From: Glaciimonas immobilis
GTDB lineage: Bacteria > Pseudomonadota > Gammaproteobacteria > Burkholderiales > Burkholderiaceae_D
Assembly (NCBI RefSeq): GCF_011947285.1
Contig: NZ_JAAOZT010000002.1
Coordinates: 844,766 to 908,765 of the forward strand
Length of the DNA: 64,000 nt
Reading direction: 5' to 3'
Shown: positions 1 through 10,279 of the stretch, piece by piece
How the letters are laid out: each line of letters starts with the position of its first letter
How positions within the stretch are numbered: the first letter of the stretch is position 1
Program-made: the position numbers and the translations under genes
The notes under the pieces: model-generated
What the model was told of the DNA's origin: nothing
Databases searched by the model: none
What the model saw: the letters and a program-made list of their open reading frames with translations, nothing else

Positions 1-302
1 GGGAAGGGATTAGATTACAACTGCTATTTACTGCATTTATTACTTTACCTGTTACTTTGCTGATTACTCTATTTATTATGCTTCTTGCTGACTTGTTCGT
101 CGATTTACTTAAGGCTGCATTCTTTGGAAACGACGTGTTGCATAACAATCGTGTGCTCACACTTTTCGACTTTGTCATCTCTGCCACATTTCAATGCTGA
201 ACATAGCGCTGATGGACTTGACCAAATATGCAGTTATCCGTTGCAACCCCGACTAATACTTCATTGATGCAAGAGCATAGCATAACTACTAATTTCCAAT
301 AC
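1..302. other. Left-edge non-coding stretch
   Basis: No convincing gene is visible on either strand. The only open frames are short, lack ribosome-binding sites and show no recognisable protein. The stretch ends at the gltA terminator. Confidence 0.5.
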
Positions 303-334
303 AAAAAAAGCGAATCTTCCGATTCGCTTTTTTT
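303..334 (-). terminator. Rho-independent terminator after gltA
   Basis: A-tract, then GCGAATC, a four-base loop TTCC, then GATTCGC and a T-tract. The stem is perfect and flanked by A and T runs on both sides, so it can work in both directions. It lies 7 bases beyond the gltA stop codon on the minus strand. Confidence 0.93.
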
Positions 335-340
335 ATCTGC

Positions 341-1657
341 TTACTTACTTGCGGGAGTACGACTCTCTATTTCCACTACGTCGCGCGTAGGTGAACCGAT
401 AAACAATTGACGCGGACGGCCAATTTTTTGCTCAGGATCGGAAATCATCTCGTTCCATTGTGCGATCCAGCCTACGGTACGCGCCATTGCAAAGATTCCG
501 GTGAACAGCGAGACTGGAATGCCTAACGCTGATTGTACGATGCCTGAATAGAAATCGACGTTCGGATAAAGTTTGCGGGAAACGAAATATTCGTCTTCTA
601 GCGCTACCTTTTCCAATGCCATTGCCAGCTTGAATAATGGATCGTTTTCTAGTCCCAACTCTGCCAACACTTCGTAGCAGGTTTCACGCATCAATTTAGC
701 GCGTGGATCGTAGTTTTTATAAACACGGTGACCGAAGCCCATCAACTTGACAGTCGAATTTTTGTCTTTAACCTGACGTACAAATTCAGGAATGTTATCG
801 ACAGAACCGATTTCTTTTAGCATGTTCAGTGCCGCTTCATTGGCGCCGCCATGTGCAGGGCCCCACAAGCAAGCGATACCCGCAGCGATACAGGCAAATG
901 GATTTGCGCCACTTGAGCCAGCCAGACGCACGGTTGATGTTGAAGCATTCTGCTCGTGATCAGCGTGCAGGATCAGGATACGGTCCAGAGCACGCACCAA
1001 TACATCGCTAGCCTTATATTCTTCGCATGGCGTCGAGAACATCATGTGCATAAAATTGGCACTGTATGACAAGTCGTTACGCGGATAAACAAACGGTTGA
1101 CCAACGTTATATTTGTAAGCCATCGCTACCAGAGTTGGCAGCTTTGCGATCAGGCGGATTGCTGACACTTCACGATGGTGAGGATCAGTAATATCCAGTG
1201 AGTCATGGTAAAAGGAGGACAGTGCGCCGACTGTACCGACCAGAACAGCCATCGGATGTGCATCACGACGGAAGCCACGGAAGAAAAACTGCATCTGCTC
1301 ATGCACCATCGTATGCTTGGTCACAGTGGCATCAAAAGTGACTTTTTCTTCTGCCGTTGGCAACTCACCGTTCAGCAACAGATAGCAAGTTTCCAGAAAG
1401 TCGCAATTGACAGCCAGTTGCTCGATCGGATAACCGCGATAAAGCAGTTCACCTTTGTCGCCATCTATATAGGTAATCGATGAATTACAGGCGGCAGTGG
1501 ACATGAAACCGGGGTCATAGGTGAACTTGCCGGTCGCACCATATAATTTACGAATATCGATCACTTCAGGACCGACGGTCCCTTTGTAAATTGGAAAATC
1601 GATCGATGGGCTACCGTCAGAAAATGATAGCGTTGCTTTTGTTTCAGCGTTGGTCAT
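341..1657 (-). CDS. gltA: Citrate synthase
   Basis: Condenses acetyl-CoA and oxaloacetate to citrate, the entry step of the TCA cycle, in the cytoplasm. The 438-residue protein has the type II (hexameric, proteobacterial) length. The active-site segments [10 protein letters not shown] and [14 protein letters not shown], and the AHGGANEA motif, are intact. The start is the ATG at 1657, preceded by GAGGGAAAG; the frame stays open 29 codons further upstream, but that extension does not resemble the family. It is the last gene of the minus-strand run sdhC-sdhD-sdhA-sdhB-sdhE-gltA, the usual order in Burkholderiales. A terminator follows directly. Confidence 0.98.
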   Translation of the reverse strand: MTNAETKATLSFSDGSPSIDFPIYKGTVGPEVIDIRKLYGATGKFTYDPGFMSTAACNSSITYIDGDKGELLYRGYPIEQLAVNCDFLETCYLLLNGELPTAEEKVTFDATVTKHTMVHEQMQFFFRGFRRDAHPMAVLVGTVGALSSFYHDSLDITDPHHREVSAIRLIAKLPTLVAMAYKYNVGQPFVYPRNDLSYSANFMHMMFSTPCEEYKASDVLVRALDRILILHADHEQNASTSTVRLAGSSGANPFACIAAGIACLWGPAHGGANEAALNMLKEIGSVDNIPEFVRQVKDKNSTVKLMGFGHRVYKNYDPRAKLMRETCYEVLAELGLENDPLFKLAMALEKVALEDEYFVSRKLYPNVDFYSGIVQSALGIPVSLFTGIFAMARTVGWIAQWNEMISDPEQKIGRPRQLFIGSPTRDVVEIESRTPASK

Positions 1658-1779
1658 GGCTTTCCCTCTTTCAACAGGTGGTGCTTTATAAAAATACAAG
1701 ACGTTTATACGCTGCTGCTCCGCATGCAAAGTGTCGCATTTCACCGACTATATAGCGTCAATGGCGGAATCATTCTTGC

Positions 1780-2049
1780 TCAGATAACGCGTAGTCGCGC
1801 GACCAAAGCATGCACCTGAGGCAAATTCACTTCGCCCTCGGCCTCATTGCGTCCCATCAGCAAATTCATCAAATCCCCATCGGATAAGTTCATCAATCGC
1901 GTGAAAGCATCGACATCGTCGTCCGTCATGGTGGATTCATTTGCATCCAAAAATCTGGTGAGAATCAAATCATTTTCCAAAAGGCCGCGCCGTGCACGCC
2001 AGCGCAATCTTGCGCGCTTTGCGGGGTCGTCCTGGTGAGTAATGGTCAT
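1780..2049 (-). CDS. sdhE: Succinate dehydrogenase assembly factor SdhE (FAD assembly)
   Basis: Small soluble protein that helps attach FAD covalently to SdhA. The 89 residues fit the SdhE/DUF339 family, and the diagnostic RGxxE motif is present as RRGLLEND near residue 22. The rest is predicted helical, ending in LVARLRVI. It lies between sdhB and gltA on the same strand, the standard betaproteobacterial position, which supports the call. The start ATG at 2049 matches the family N-terminus. Confidence 0.93.
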   Translation of the reverse strand: MTITHQDDPAKRARLRWRARRGLLENDLILTRFLDANESTMTDDDVDAFTRLMNLSDGDLMNLLMGRNEAEGEVNLPQVHALVARLRVI

Positions 2050-2131
2050 GATTTATTTATTCCGTTTAACACAGTGGTTCTTATGGATCACCGATGAATC
2101 AATATAACTCAACTGCAAAAACTCTTAATAC

Positions 2132-2169
2132 GACTCTGATCAAAAATTCAAATGCTTCTGATCAGAGTC
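2132..2169. repeat. 11-bp inverted repeat between sdhB and sdhE
   Basis: GACTCTGATCA is followed after 16 bases by TGATCAGAGTC. The arms pair perfectly over 11 bp. There is no T-run after the stem on the minus strand, so it is not a classic terminator. It could be an mRNA-stabilising or processing hairpin within the operon. Confidence 0.6.
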
Positions 2170-2202
2170 AACGATTGCAATAATTCTTTACAGCCGAACC
2201 AT

Positions 2203-2913
2203 CTATACAGCGCGACGAACCATCAGTTCTTTGATCTTGCCGATAGCTGCATTAGGATTCAATCCCTTAGGGCAGACATCAACGCAATTCATGATCGAAC
2301 GGCAACGGAATAAACGATACGGATCTTCCAAGTTGTCCAAACGGTCACCGGTCGCTTCATCGCGGCTATCAGCAATGAAACGATAAGCCTGCAACAAGCC
2401 TGCGGGTCCGACGAACTTGTCCGGATTCCACCAGAATGAAGGGCATGACGTCGAACAGCAAGCACACAGAATACACTCGTACAGGCCATCCAGCTCTTCA
2501 CGCTGTTCGGGAGTCTGCAAACGCTCCTTTTCCGGCGGAATAGTGTTGTTAATTAGATATGGCTTGACTGAATCGTACTGCTTGAAAAACTGCGTCATAT
2601 CGACGATCAGATCACGAATTACTGGCAATCCAGGTAATGGGCGCAGGACGATTGGCTCAGATAGTTCGTTCAGATTAGTCGTGCACGCCAGGCCGTTTTT
2701 ACCGTTTATGTTCATGGCATCAGAACCACAAACGCCTTCACGGCAGGAACGACGCAACGACAGCGAGTCATCAACATCCGCCTTAATGCGTTGTAAAGCA
2801 TCAAGTAGCATCTTATCTGTCGGCAACAATTCAACCGTCAGATCTTGCATGTAAGGCTTCGTATCCTTGTCCGGATCGTAGCGATAGATTTTAAATTTAA
2901 TAGTACGTGACAT
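2203..2913 (-). CDS. sdhB: Succinate dehydrogenase iron-sulfur subunit
   Basis: Electron-transfer subunit of respiratory complex II, passing electrons from the SdhA flavin to quinone at the membrane. All three cluster-binding regions are visible: the plant-ferredoxin type 2Fe-2S segment CREGVCGSDAMNINGK, the 4Fe-4S motif CILCACCSTSCP, and the 3Fe-4S region CRSIMNCVDVCPKGLNP. The 236-residue length is normal. It follows sdhA by 12 bases and is clearly in the same operon. Confidence 0.98.
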   Translation of the reverse strand: MSRTIKFKIYRYDPDKDTKPYMQDLTVELLPTDKMLLDALQRIKADVDDSLSLRRSCREGVCGSDAMNINGKNGLACTTNLNELSEPIVLRPLPGLPVIRDLIVDMTQFFKQYDSVKPYLINNTIPPEKERLQTPEQREELDGLYECILCACCSTSCPSFWWNPDKFVGPAGLLQAYRFIADSRDEATGDRLDNLEDPYRLFRCRSIMNCVDVCPKGLNPNAAIGKIKELMVRRAV

Positions 2914-2925
2914 GGCTAGACCTTA

Positions 2926-4704
2926 TTAGAAAGTACGTGGTTTTGGCTTGAACGTATCAACCGTCAGAGGCTTGGTAATTACCGGCTTGTAATCAAGACG
3001 ATTACCTTCGGAGTACCACAACGAATGCTTCATCCAGTTTTCATCATCGCGTTTTTCATAATCCCGATGCGCATGCGCGCCGCGTGATTCTTTACGAGCG
3101 GCTGCGGCAGTAATGGTCGCCTTCGCTACTTCGATCATATTGTCAAGTTCAAGGGCTTCAACGCGTGCAGTGTTGAAAACCATCGACTTATCCTGAAAGG
3201 AAACATTCTTACGGCGCTCATCAAGCACCATAATTTCTTTGTAACCTTGCTGGAGCAATTCATCGGTCCGGAAAACGCCGCAATAATGCTGCATCGTTTT
3301 ACGAATATCATTAGCAACGTCTTGCACACGCTCGGTGCCGGTACTGGCTTCCAGTTTGGCGACACGTGCCATCGCGGCGTCTGTTGCACCAGCTGGAAGC
3401 GGCTTATTACTGCGTTCTTTAAGCTTGCTGTCAACAATATGATTACCTGCAGCGCGACCAAAGACAACCAGATCCAGCAGCGAGTTGGTTCCCAGCCGGT
3501 TTGCGCCATGGACAGAAACGCAAGCACATTCACCAATCGCATACAAACCATTGACGATTGCATTAGGGATGCCGTCTTTAGGCACCACTACCTGACCGTA
3601 AACGTTGGTCGGAATTCCACCCATTTGATAATGGATCGTCGGCACGACAGGAATGGGCTCTTTGAGCGCATCCACGTTAGCAAACTTATGACCAATTTCC
3701 AGAATCGATGGAAGACGTTTTTTGATGGTCTCGGCGCCAATATGGCGTAGATCCAGCATCAGGTGGTCCTTGTTAGGACCGCAACCGCGACCTTCTTTGA
3801 TTTCTTGGTCCATCGAACGCGATACAAAGTCACGCGGCGCAAGATCCTTCAGCGTAGGTGCATAACGCTCCATAAAACGCTCGCCTTCAGAATTGATCAG
3901 GATACCGCCCTCACCCCGAACACCTTCTGTAATCAGCACACCCGCACCGGCAACGCCAGTTGGATGAAACTGCCAAAATTCCATGTCTTCCAGCGGAATG
4001 CCGGCACGTGCAACCATTCCCATACCGTCGCCAGTATTGATAAAGGCGTTGGTTGATGCGGCCCAGATCCGACCCGCGCCACCCGTTGCCATGACTGTAG
4101 TCTTGGCTTCCAGCATCATGATCTCGCCGGTTTCCATTTCAAGTGCCAGCACGCCCAAAACATCGCCGTCAGCATCTTTAACGAGATCAATCGCCATCCA
4201 TTCAACAAAGAAATGCGTCTTGGCGCGAACGTTACGTTGGTACAGAGTATGCAGCAATGCATGACCGGTACGGTCAGCCGCAGCGCAAGCACGTGCAACT
4301 GGCTTTTCACCGAAGTGCGCAGAATGCCCGCCAAACGGACGCTGATAAATCGTACCGTCAGCGTTACGATCGAACGGCATACCTAAATGCTCAAGTTCAT
4401 AAACGGCTTTGGCTGCTTCGCGACACATAAATTCAATAGCATCCTGATCACCTAAGTAATCCGAGCCCTTGACCGTGTCAAACATGTGCCAGTACCAGTT
4501 GTCCTCCGACATATTTCCCAGTGAAGCACCAATACCGCCCTGCGCCGCAACCGTGTGCGAGCGTGTGGGAAATACCTTAGATAGCACGGCAACATTTAAA
4601 CCAGCTTCTGCCAACTGCAGCGAAGCACGCATACCGGAACCACCGGCACCAACGATTACCGCATCAAAGCGGCGTGTAGGAATTGTGGATTTGATTGCTG
4701 CCAC
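2926..4704 (-). CDS. sdhA: Succinate dehydrogenase flavoprotein subunit
   Basis: Oxidises succinate to fumarate; catalytic FAD subunit of complex II. The N-terminal dinucleotide fold [13 protein letters not shown], the FAD-linked histidine region [10 protein letters not shown] and the active-site stretch [13 protein letters not shown] are all present. I chose the GTG at 4704, giving 592 residues. It lies two bases after the sdhD stop, is preceded by GGAGAG, and gives an N-terminus typical of the family ([16 protein letters not shown]). The longer open frame to 4758 would run into sdhD. Confidence 0.97.
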   Translation of the reverse strand: MAAIKSTIPTRRFDAVIVGAGGSGMRASLQLAEAGLNVAVLSKVFPTRSHTVAAQGGIGASLGNMSEDNWYWHMFDTVKGSDYLGDQDAIEFMCREAAKAVYELEHLGMPFDRNADGTIYQRPFGGHSAHFGEKPVARACAAADRTGHALLHTLYQRNVRAKTHFFVEWMAIDLVKDADGDVLGVLALEMETGEIMMLEAKTTVMATGGAGRIWAASTNAFINTGDGMGMVARAGIPLEDMEFWQFHPTGVAGAGVLITEGVRGEGGILINSEGERFMERYAPTLKDLAPRDFVSRSMDQEIKEGRGCGPNKDHLMLDLRHIGAETIKKRLPSILEIGHKFANVDALKEPIPVVPTIHYQMGGIPTNVYGQVVVPKDGIPNAIVNGLYAIGECACVSVHGANRLGTNSLLDLVVFGRAAGNHIVDSKLKERSNKPLPAGATDAAMARVAKLEASTGTERVQDVANDIRKTMQHYCGVFRTDELLQQGYKEIMVLDERRKNVSFQDKSMVFNTARVEALELDNMIEVAKATITAAAARKESRGAHAHRDYEKRDDENWMKHSLWYSEGNRLDYKPVITKPLTVDTFKPKPRTF

Positions 4705-4706
4705 GA

Positions 4707-5069
4707 TTACACTCTCCACAAAATCTGCGCCGCCCATCCGGCACAACCGACTAGCCACAAAATTGTGGCAACTTGCAATACCAATCGCAGAGCGACAGGC
4801 TTAACGTAATCCATCCAGATATCGCGAACACCAATCCAGGCGTGGTAAAACAGCGCCATCAGCGTGACGAAAGTCGCCAGCTTAAACCACTGATGCGAGA
4901 ACAATCCCGCCCACCCCTGATAACTGAAATCATTTGCGGTCAAAAAAGAGACTAGCAGAACGACGGTATAAACCGCCATGACAACCGCGGTAGCACGCTG
5001 TGCCAACCAGTCTCGCAGACCGTAATGCGCACCAACGACCAAGCGTTTTGAGCCAATATTATTCGCCAT
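4707..5069 (-). CDS. sdhD: Succinate dehydrogenase hydrophobic anchor subunit
   Basis: Membrane anchor of complex II that, with SdhC, binds haem b and ubiquinone. The 120-residue protein has three hydrophobic helices and an N-terminal [17 protein letters not shown] segment, as in SdhD relatives. The conserved histidine in [16 protein letters not shown] is the likely haem ligand. Its ATG directly abuts the sdhC stop (TAAATG), indicating translational coupling. Confidence 0.95.
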   Translation of the reverse strand: MANNIGSKRLVVGAHYGLRDWLAQRATAVVMAVYTVVLLVSFLTANDFSYQGWAGLFSHQWFKLATFVTLMALFYHAWIGVRDIWMDYVKPVALRLVLQVATILWLVGCAGWAAQILWRV

Positions 5070-5486
5070 TTAGAATGCTCCGAATAGTTTTAATGCCACG
5101 ATAAGCGCCAGCGGCAGGCTAACAACAAATACGCCAACCGATGACCTGCGTGCGCTATCTTTGTCCAAACCGATATGATTATCCATGACCAGATGACGGA
5201 TGCCAGCACAGAAATGATGCAAATAAGCCCACGACAATGCCAAAATAATCAGTTTAACGAACCAGTTCGACGTAAACCCCTTTAGGTACTCGAAGGAGGT
5301 TTCCGACACTAAACTGGAGTCAAGCAAGAATAGTATGAAAGGCAGCAGCAAAAACATCAACAAGCCACTGATTCGGTGCAAAATAGAGATGAAACCTGCC
5401 AGTGGCAACCGGTATCCAATGATGTGACTAATATGTATGTTGCGAAATTGGGGCCGCGGATTTTTTTCGGCTTCTGCATCGGGCAT
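5070..5486 (-). CDS. sdhC: Succinate dehydrogenase cytochrome b556 subunit
   Basis: Membrane anchor of complex II carrying quinone- and haem-binding residues. Three transmembrane segments and the family signatures SILHRISG and HHFCAGIRHLVMD are present. The start is the ATG at 5486 with AGGAG upstream, giving 138 residues; the frame is open ten codons further to 5516. It is the first gene of the sdh-gltA operon, with a 264-bp spacer to the regulator behind it that presumably holds the promoter. Confidence 0.95.
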   Translation of the reverse strand: MPDAEAEKNPRPQFRNIHISHIIGYRLPLAGFISILHRISGLLMFLLLPFILFLLDSSLVSETSFEYLKGFTSNWFVKLIILALSWAYLHHFCAGIRHLVMDNHIGLDKDSARRSSVGVFVVSLPLALIVALKLFGAF

Positions 5487-5780
5487 AACGGGGGTTCTCC
5501 TCAGTATTTGAAACAATTGCGATTAAACAACTGCATGATTTTCGCTTATTTTGGTGCAGCACACCATTATTATTAAATATTCAGCCGCCTTATGGCGTTT
5601 TGCGGTAATGACGACCGGTTTATTGCCTACACTTTGCCATTCAAACTACACACTTCAACAAACTCAGTGGCTTGCCTTTGTACCGACGCTCGCCTGTATT
5701 ACCTTTAGCAACACCTATCACCACAAACACCTCGCTAGTCTACTTTTCTTTTCGGCATACGTAGGGCAAATATACAATTT

Positions 5781-6569
5781 CTAACTTAATTCGTTCTGAT
5801 AATGATGATGCGCCGTTACATACAGGCCACGTCGAACCTCAACCGGTTTATCACCGTAGGTGAACGACACGCGTTCCACGCTTAATAATGGCGACATTGG
5901 GGCTACATTTAATAAAAGCGCGATCTCTTCATCCGCGCTGGCCGCACGTATCTGCTCCGTGGCGCGGATCATACGCGTACCAAATTCAGTTTCAAATAAG
6001 CCATACATCGGCCCTCGATATTCTGCTAGACGTTCCAATGTGAGGCTCTTGAATATTACGCCCGGCAACCATAACTCTTCCACAATGGTGGGAACTCCCT
6101 CAAACGACATAACGCGCTTAACGAATACTACAGAATCTCCGGATTTCATGCTTAAGAGCCGTGCAATTTCAGCTGGAGCCCGTAAGCGCTTCAGTTCGAT
6201 GACTCTTTTTTCGGCGGGTTTCGGCTGTCCGTCGTCCGGCATCAATCGCAAAAATCGAAATTGCGTTTTATCTTCGTGATGCGTTGCAACAAATGTCCCT
6301 TTTCCCTGACGCCGGATCACCAGATTTTCTGCAGCCAGTTCATCGATTGCCTTGCGCACGGTTCCCTGACTGACTTTAAATCGATTGCCTAGTTCTACTT
6401 CACTGGGAATGAGCTCGCCGGGCTTCCATTCGCCAGACTGAAGGCGCTGCATGATGAGCGCTTTAATTTGTTGATAGAGGGGGCTGAATGTGGGAGATGC
6501 CGCAGGGACGCCAATATTGCCTGGGGTGGCTGGATCAGCAATGACTATATTTGTTGGATTGGAACTCAT
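5781..6569 (-). CDS. GntR/HutC-family transcriptional regulator with UTRA domain
   Basis: Likely ligand-sensing repressor of TCA genes. Residues about 30-100 form a GntR winged helix-turn-helix, with the segments LIPSEVELGNRFKVSQGTVR and AAENLVIRRQGKGTFVA. Residues about 110-255 form a UTRA effector domain. The ATG at 6569 is preferred to the TTG six codons upstream. It lies between sdhC and the divergent mdh, an arrangement common in Burkholderiales, so control of mdh and/or sdh is a reasonable inference. The inducer is unknown. A palindrome that could be its operator lies 62 bp upstream of its start. Confidence 0.9.
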   Translation of the reverse strand: MSSNPTNIVIADPATPGNIGVPAASPTFSPLYQQIKALIMQRLQSGEWKPGELIPSEVELGNRFKVSQGTVRKAIDELAAENLVIRRQGKGTFVATHHEDKTQFRFLRLMPDDGQPKPAEKRVIELKRLRAPAEIARLLSMKSGDSVVFVKRVMSFEGVPTIVEELWLPGVIFKSLTLERLAEYRGPMYGLFETEFGTRMIRATEQIRAASADEEIALLLNVAPMSPLLSVERVSFTYGDKPVEVRRGLYVTAHHHYQNELS

Positions 6570-6630
6570 AACGTAATATTTCAACACAAAACTACCCAGC
6601 TAGTCCAGCACAAAGTACATCATTAAGATG

Positions 6631-6642
6631 TCTTATATAAGA
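6631..6642. promoter_or_regulatory. Candidate GntR operator, perfect 12-bp palindrome
   Basis: TCTTATATAAGA reads the same on both strands and is followed by an overlapping partial copy, ATATAAGATA. It sits in the mdh / gntR divergent intergenic region. Short AT-rich palindromes of this kind are typical GntR-family sites. Assignment to the adjacent regulator is inference. Confidence 0.5.
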
Positions 6643-6938
6643 TATAAGATAGTGATTGACAGACAAACTTGGTGCGCCTACACTCGCTACAAACCTATTT
6701 TGCTTAGGATCGCCAAATTGCTTTCTGGTCGATTTACGCAAACCACACTAATTCCGCGTTGGTCTTAAACGACCCGTGCAGCTATAGATTGCACCCTCAA
6801 ACTTTCCGTGGCTCCGCAAGTGCTGGCGGTTTTGGCAGGAATGTCGCCAAAACTAACTGACGCATACTGCATTCGACGGTATCATATGAGGTTACGCAAT
6901 ATAGATTACGCTTTTCATTACCACTCTGGAGATTCAAC

Positions 6939-7928
6939 ATGGCTAAAACCCCAATGCGTGTTGCCGTAACCGGCGCCGCTGGTCAAATCGGTTATTCCCT
7001 GTTATTCCGCATCGCTAATGGCGACTTGCTCGGCAAAGACCAACCGGTCATTTTGCAGTTATTGGAAATTCCTGACGAAAAAGCCCAAAAAGCATTAAAG
7101 GGCGTCATCATGGAAATCGACGACTGCGCATTCCCGCTACTGGTTGAGGTAACCGCACATAGCGATCCGATGACAGCGTTCAAGGACGTTGACGTTGCTC
7201 TGCTAGTGGGTGCACGTCCTCGCGGTCCAGGTATGGAGCGTAAAGATCTGCTCGAAGCCAATGCTCAAATTTTTACAGTTCAGGGTAAAGCACTGGATGC
7301 GGTCGCTTCCCGCAATGTCAAGGTACTGGTCGTCGGCAATCCAGCCAACACCAACGCTTACATCGCGATGAAATCTGCACCAAACCTGCCGGCCAAAAAC
7401 TTCACTGCAATGCTACGCCTGGATCATAACCGTGCGTTGTCGCAAGTTGCTGCCAAGTCTGGTAAGCCGGTGGCCGCAATCGAAAAAATGTTTGTCTGGG
7501 GCAATCACTCGCCAACCATGTATGCCGACTATCGTTACGCGACCGTTGAAGGCCAGTCGGTCAAAGATTTGATCAACGACCATGCGTGGAATAAAGACGT
7601 GTTCCTGCCAACAGTCGGCAAACGCGGCGCAGCCATCATCGAAGCACGCGGTCTGTCATCGGCAGCATCCGCAGCCAACGCAGCAATCGATCACGTGCGC
7701 GACTGGATACTTGGCACTAACGGCAAGTGGACGACTATGGGTGTTCCGTCGGATGGCTCATATGGCATTCCAGAAGGCACAATCTTTGGCTTCCCGGTCA
7801 CTACTGAAAACGGTGAATACACCATTATTCAGGGCCTGGAAATCGACGCATTCTCTCAAGAACGTATCAATGTCACGTTGAACGAACTGCTGGAAGAGCG
7901 TGAAGGCGTGAAGCATTTGGTAGGTTAA
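6939..7928 (+). CDS. mdh: Malate dehydrogenase
   Basis: NAD-dependent oxidation of malate to oxaloacetate in the TCA cycle. The 329-residue protein belongs to the long MDH type with the nucleotide fold [19 protein letters not shown]. The substrate-binding and catalytic region LDHNRA and the catalytic histidine in [11 protein letters not shown] are intact. The CTGGAG ribosome-binding site lies at proper distance. It is divergent from the GntR regulator, and the shared 370-bp region is the probable control point. Confidence 0.98.
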   Translation: MAKTPMRVAVTGAAGQIGYSLLFRIANGDLLGKDQPVILQLLEIPDEKAQKALKGVIMEIDDCAFPLLVEVTAHSDPMTAFKDVDVALLVGARPRGPGMERKDLLEANAQIFTVQGKALDAVASRNVKVLVVGNPANTNAYIAMKSAPNLPAKNFTAMLRLDHNRALSQVAAKSGKPVAAIEKMFVWGNHSPTMYADYRYATVEGQSVKDLINDHAWNKDVFLPTVGKRGAAIIEARGLSSAASAANAAIDHVRDWILGTNGKWTTMGVPSDGSYGIPEGTIFGFPVTTENGEYTIIQGLEIDAFSQERINVTLNELLEEREGVKHLVG

Positions 7929-7941
7929 GTCCTGCCGCGAT

Positions 7942-7973
7942 GACGCATGCGACGCTTACTGGTCGCGTGCGTC
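7942..7973 (+). terminator. Hairpin after mdh, possible terminator
   Basis: GACGCATGCGAC and GTCGCGTGCGTC pair over 12 bp with one G-T wobble around an 8-base loop, 14 bases after the mdh stop. No T-run follows, so it may stabilise the mRNA rather than terminate. The rest of the 316-bp gap to the next gene shows nothing else. Confidence 0.5.
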
Positions 7974-8244
7974 CGAATATTCATCCTTGATATTCTATTT
8001 TTGTTTTGGGATATCAAGGAGAAATAGTATTACGATAAATTTCGGCGGAGAGATTCGGTAATAAGGTTTAGTAACTGAAACGCGGAAACTAAAATCCGGT
8101 AAGTTAGAAGTGTAACCAATACCAGTCATAGTCATTTTAATATACAAAAAATTAAAGCTATTTCTCGCAGCGTGCAGTTGAATTATTCAGTAAAAGCCAA
8201 AGTTTAATACCCTATCCAAGTCCTTTCACGCAAAAGCAAGTCGA

Positions 8245-9222
8245 ATGCATCCTACCGAGGTTTTATTCCTAGGCAAGCAACAACCGGTCTCATTACCGGC
8301 ATGTGATCACTACGCGGGCGCAGAAAAAATAATGCGCAAGTCGGTCACACTTCAGCATACTCTGGGTCCAGTATTTGACATCACTTTTGATTGCGAAGAC
8401 GGCGCCGCCTCCGGTAACGAAGTGGCACACGCTCGTCTGGTGGCGGAGGTTATCGCCAGCCCGGACAATCGCTTCAATCGCATCGGTGCAAGGGTTCATG
8501 ACGTGGGGAGTAGCTTTTTTGAGCAAGATGTAGAAATCATTTGCCACACTGCTGCCACCCGATTGGCCTATCTGATGTTGCCTAAAGTTGAGCGTGTCGC
8601 CGATGTTATTGCAGCGTTGGACCTGATTAATCACCACAGTCAACGCGCTGGCAGAACAACAATGCCTGTCCACGTTCTGATTGAAACCCACGGTGCTTTA
8701 GCCGATGTAACCGCAATTGCCGCACTGCCCCAAATTGAGTCGCTGTCGTTCGGCATCATGGATTTTGTTTCTGCGCACTATGGTGCCATCCCAAGCGATG
8801 CGATGCGCTCCCCCGGGCAGTTCGTTCATCCCCTTGTCACGCGTGCCAAGCTTGAGATTGCTGCGGCCTGCCACGCGCACGGCAAAACACCTTCGCACAA
8901 CGTCACGACCGATATCAAGAACAATGCGGTGGTTGCAGACGATGCGCGGCGTGCCCGAATGGAATTTGGCTACACGCGTATGTGGAGTATTCACCCCCAG
9001 CAAGTGCAGCAAATTTTGAACGCATTTTTGCCATCGCAATCCGAAGTCAGCGAAGCCGCGGAGATTTTACTTGCCGCTCAAAAAGCAGCATGGGGTCCAA
9101 TACAACATCGCGGCACTCTGCATGATCGCGCCAGCTACCGTTATTATTGGACGGTTTTACAAAGGGCAAAAAATAGTGGAATTACCCTGCCACCGCTTGC
9201 CAACGCATTATTTTTACACTAG
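8245..9222 (+). CDS. CitE/HpcH-type CoA-ester lyase family protein
   Basis: Member of the HpcH/HpaI aldolase - citrate lyase beta family (TIM barrel, Mg-dependent cleavage of CoA-thioester or hydroxy-acid substrates). The metal and active-site motif FDCEDGAASG lies near residue 50, and the 325-residue length fits. The exact substrate cannot be read from the sequence. Homologues of this type commonly sit between mdh and acnA in Burkholderiales, hinting at a role beside the TCA cycle such as malyl- or citramalyl-CoA cleavage. No citrate lyase alpha or gamma subunit is nearby, so it is not a citrate lyase complex. Confidence 0.85.
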   Translation: MHPTEVLFLGKQQPVSLPACDHYAGAEKIMRKSVTLQHTLGPVFDITFDCEDGAASGNEVAHARLVAEVIASPDNRFNRIGARVHDVGSSFFEQDVEIICHTAATRLAYLMLPKVERVADVIAALDLINHHSQRAGRTTMPVHVLIETHGALADVTAIAALPQIESLSFGIMDFVSAHYGAIPSDAMRSPGQFVHPLVTRAKLEIAAACHAHGKTPSHNVTTDIKNNAVVADDARRARMEFGYTRMWSIHPQQVQQILNAFLPSQSEVSEAAEILLAAQKAAWGPIQHRGTLHDRASYRYYWTVLQRAKNSGITLPPLANALFLH

Positions 9223-9331
9223 ACATTCTTTTTTATACTTTACAAATATTCTATTGCGCCTGCTAACGTCATCATTTTCTGCGTAATATTTACTGCCTGA
9301 TAATCACTGCCTCACTACCCGTTCACACAAA

Positions 9332-9856
9332 ATGAAAAAGACCTTTACTTTCCTCAGTTTGCTCTGCGCCAGCTTCTTGATCGCTGCGCCCATGAGTTCT
9401 ATTGCCCAAACTACTGACACTAAGCCTGCGCCGACCAAAAAAGTGGTCAAAAAGAAAACCGTTAAAAAATCTACCGGGAAGAAAGCGATACCCGCTCTTG
9501 AAACGGACGATGGCGAAGATGAAGGCACGCCAGATATCAAAGTCGATATCGCCATCGACTACAAGTGCGAGCTTGGTAACAAATTGACGATTTACCGTAA
9601 CGCTGCAGATCCTAAGCACATCGCTTTACGCTGGGGTAATACGCTACATCGTCTCACCACCGTTAGTACAACAACGGGTGCCAGTCGTTATGAAAATCAC
9701 AAATATGGTTTGGTTTGGATTGGCATTCCGACTAAAGGTATGTTGCTTGACTCAAAAAAGGGTCAACAACTAGCTAACGAATGCATGTCGTCCGAGCAGA
9801 GCCCGGTCCCTGCACCGGCACCTACGGGAAACCTTGCGGAGCCTGCCCGTAGCTAA
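9332..9856 (+). CDS. Exported protein with MliC-like (lysozyme inhibitor-like) domain
   Basis: Residues 1-25 form a clear signal peptide ending SSIAQ, so the 174-residue protein is exported. A lysine/threonine/proline-rich linker (about 30-60) follows. A compact domain begins IDYKCELGNKLTIYRN and has a second cysteine in QQLANECMSS. The cysteine spacing and beta-rich pattern resemble MliC/PliC inhibitors of c-type lysozyme, but this is a pattern match only and the function is unproven. A proline/alanine-rich tail ends the protein. It stands alone between the citE-like gene and acnA. Confidence 0.65.
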   Translation: MKKTFTFLSLLCASFLIAAPMSSIAQTTDTKPAPTKKVVKKKTVKKSTGKKAIPALETDDGEDEGTPDIKVDIAIDYKCELGNKLTIYRNAADPKHIALRWGNTLHRLTTVSTTTGASRYENHKYGLVWIGIPTKGMLLDSKKGQQLANECMSSEQSPVPAPAPTGNLAEPARS

Positions 9857-10279
9857 GAATCGAAATACGGCAATACCGTGACCAAACCTACCACGCCCAG
9901 TTGGAGCGGAGTGGCAAGTATGCTGATGGCTGCGGTAGTGTCTATCTTTTTTTAAGAACCAGTTTACTATCTGACTGCTCGGACGTGACTAGAAGTTATA
10001 TAGCGTTGAAAATACTGAAGATATCAAGACCGTTCCGATATTTCGCGCCCTTTTCAGCAAATAATGCCCGTGCGTCGCTGATCGCAAGCGGGTTCTAAGT
10101 CGTTAAGAACGTTCAAAGACTCTTTGCAGGCTTAAAATTTTTAATTTAGGTCAGGAAGAGTGCGAGATTTTCGCGTGCTGACACTGGCCAGATGTAAACC
10201 AGTGCCGTTCATCTATTGAATGCGTGCCAAAGATGTACCCCATTACCGTAATACCTGGATTGTTAATTAAGGAGAAATC
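9857..10279. other. acnA upstream region without a gene
   Basis: The only open frame (9901-10098) has no ribosome-binding site and no family features. The segment presumably contains the acnA promoter and leader. An AAGGAG lies just before the acnA start. Confidence 0.5.

Noticed and set aside
829..1011. Plus-strand frames inside gltA, and similar frames inside sdhA, acnA and mdh
   Set aside because: They are antisense or out-of-frame shadows of well-identified enzymes, with no ribosome-binding sites.
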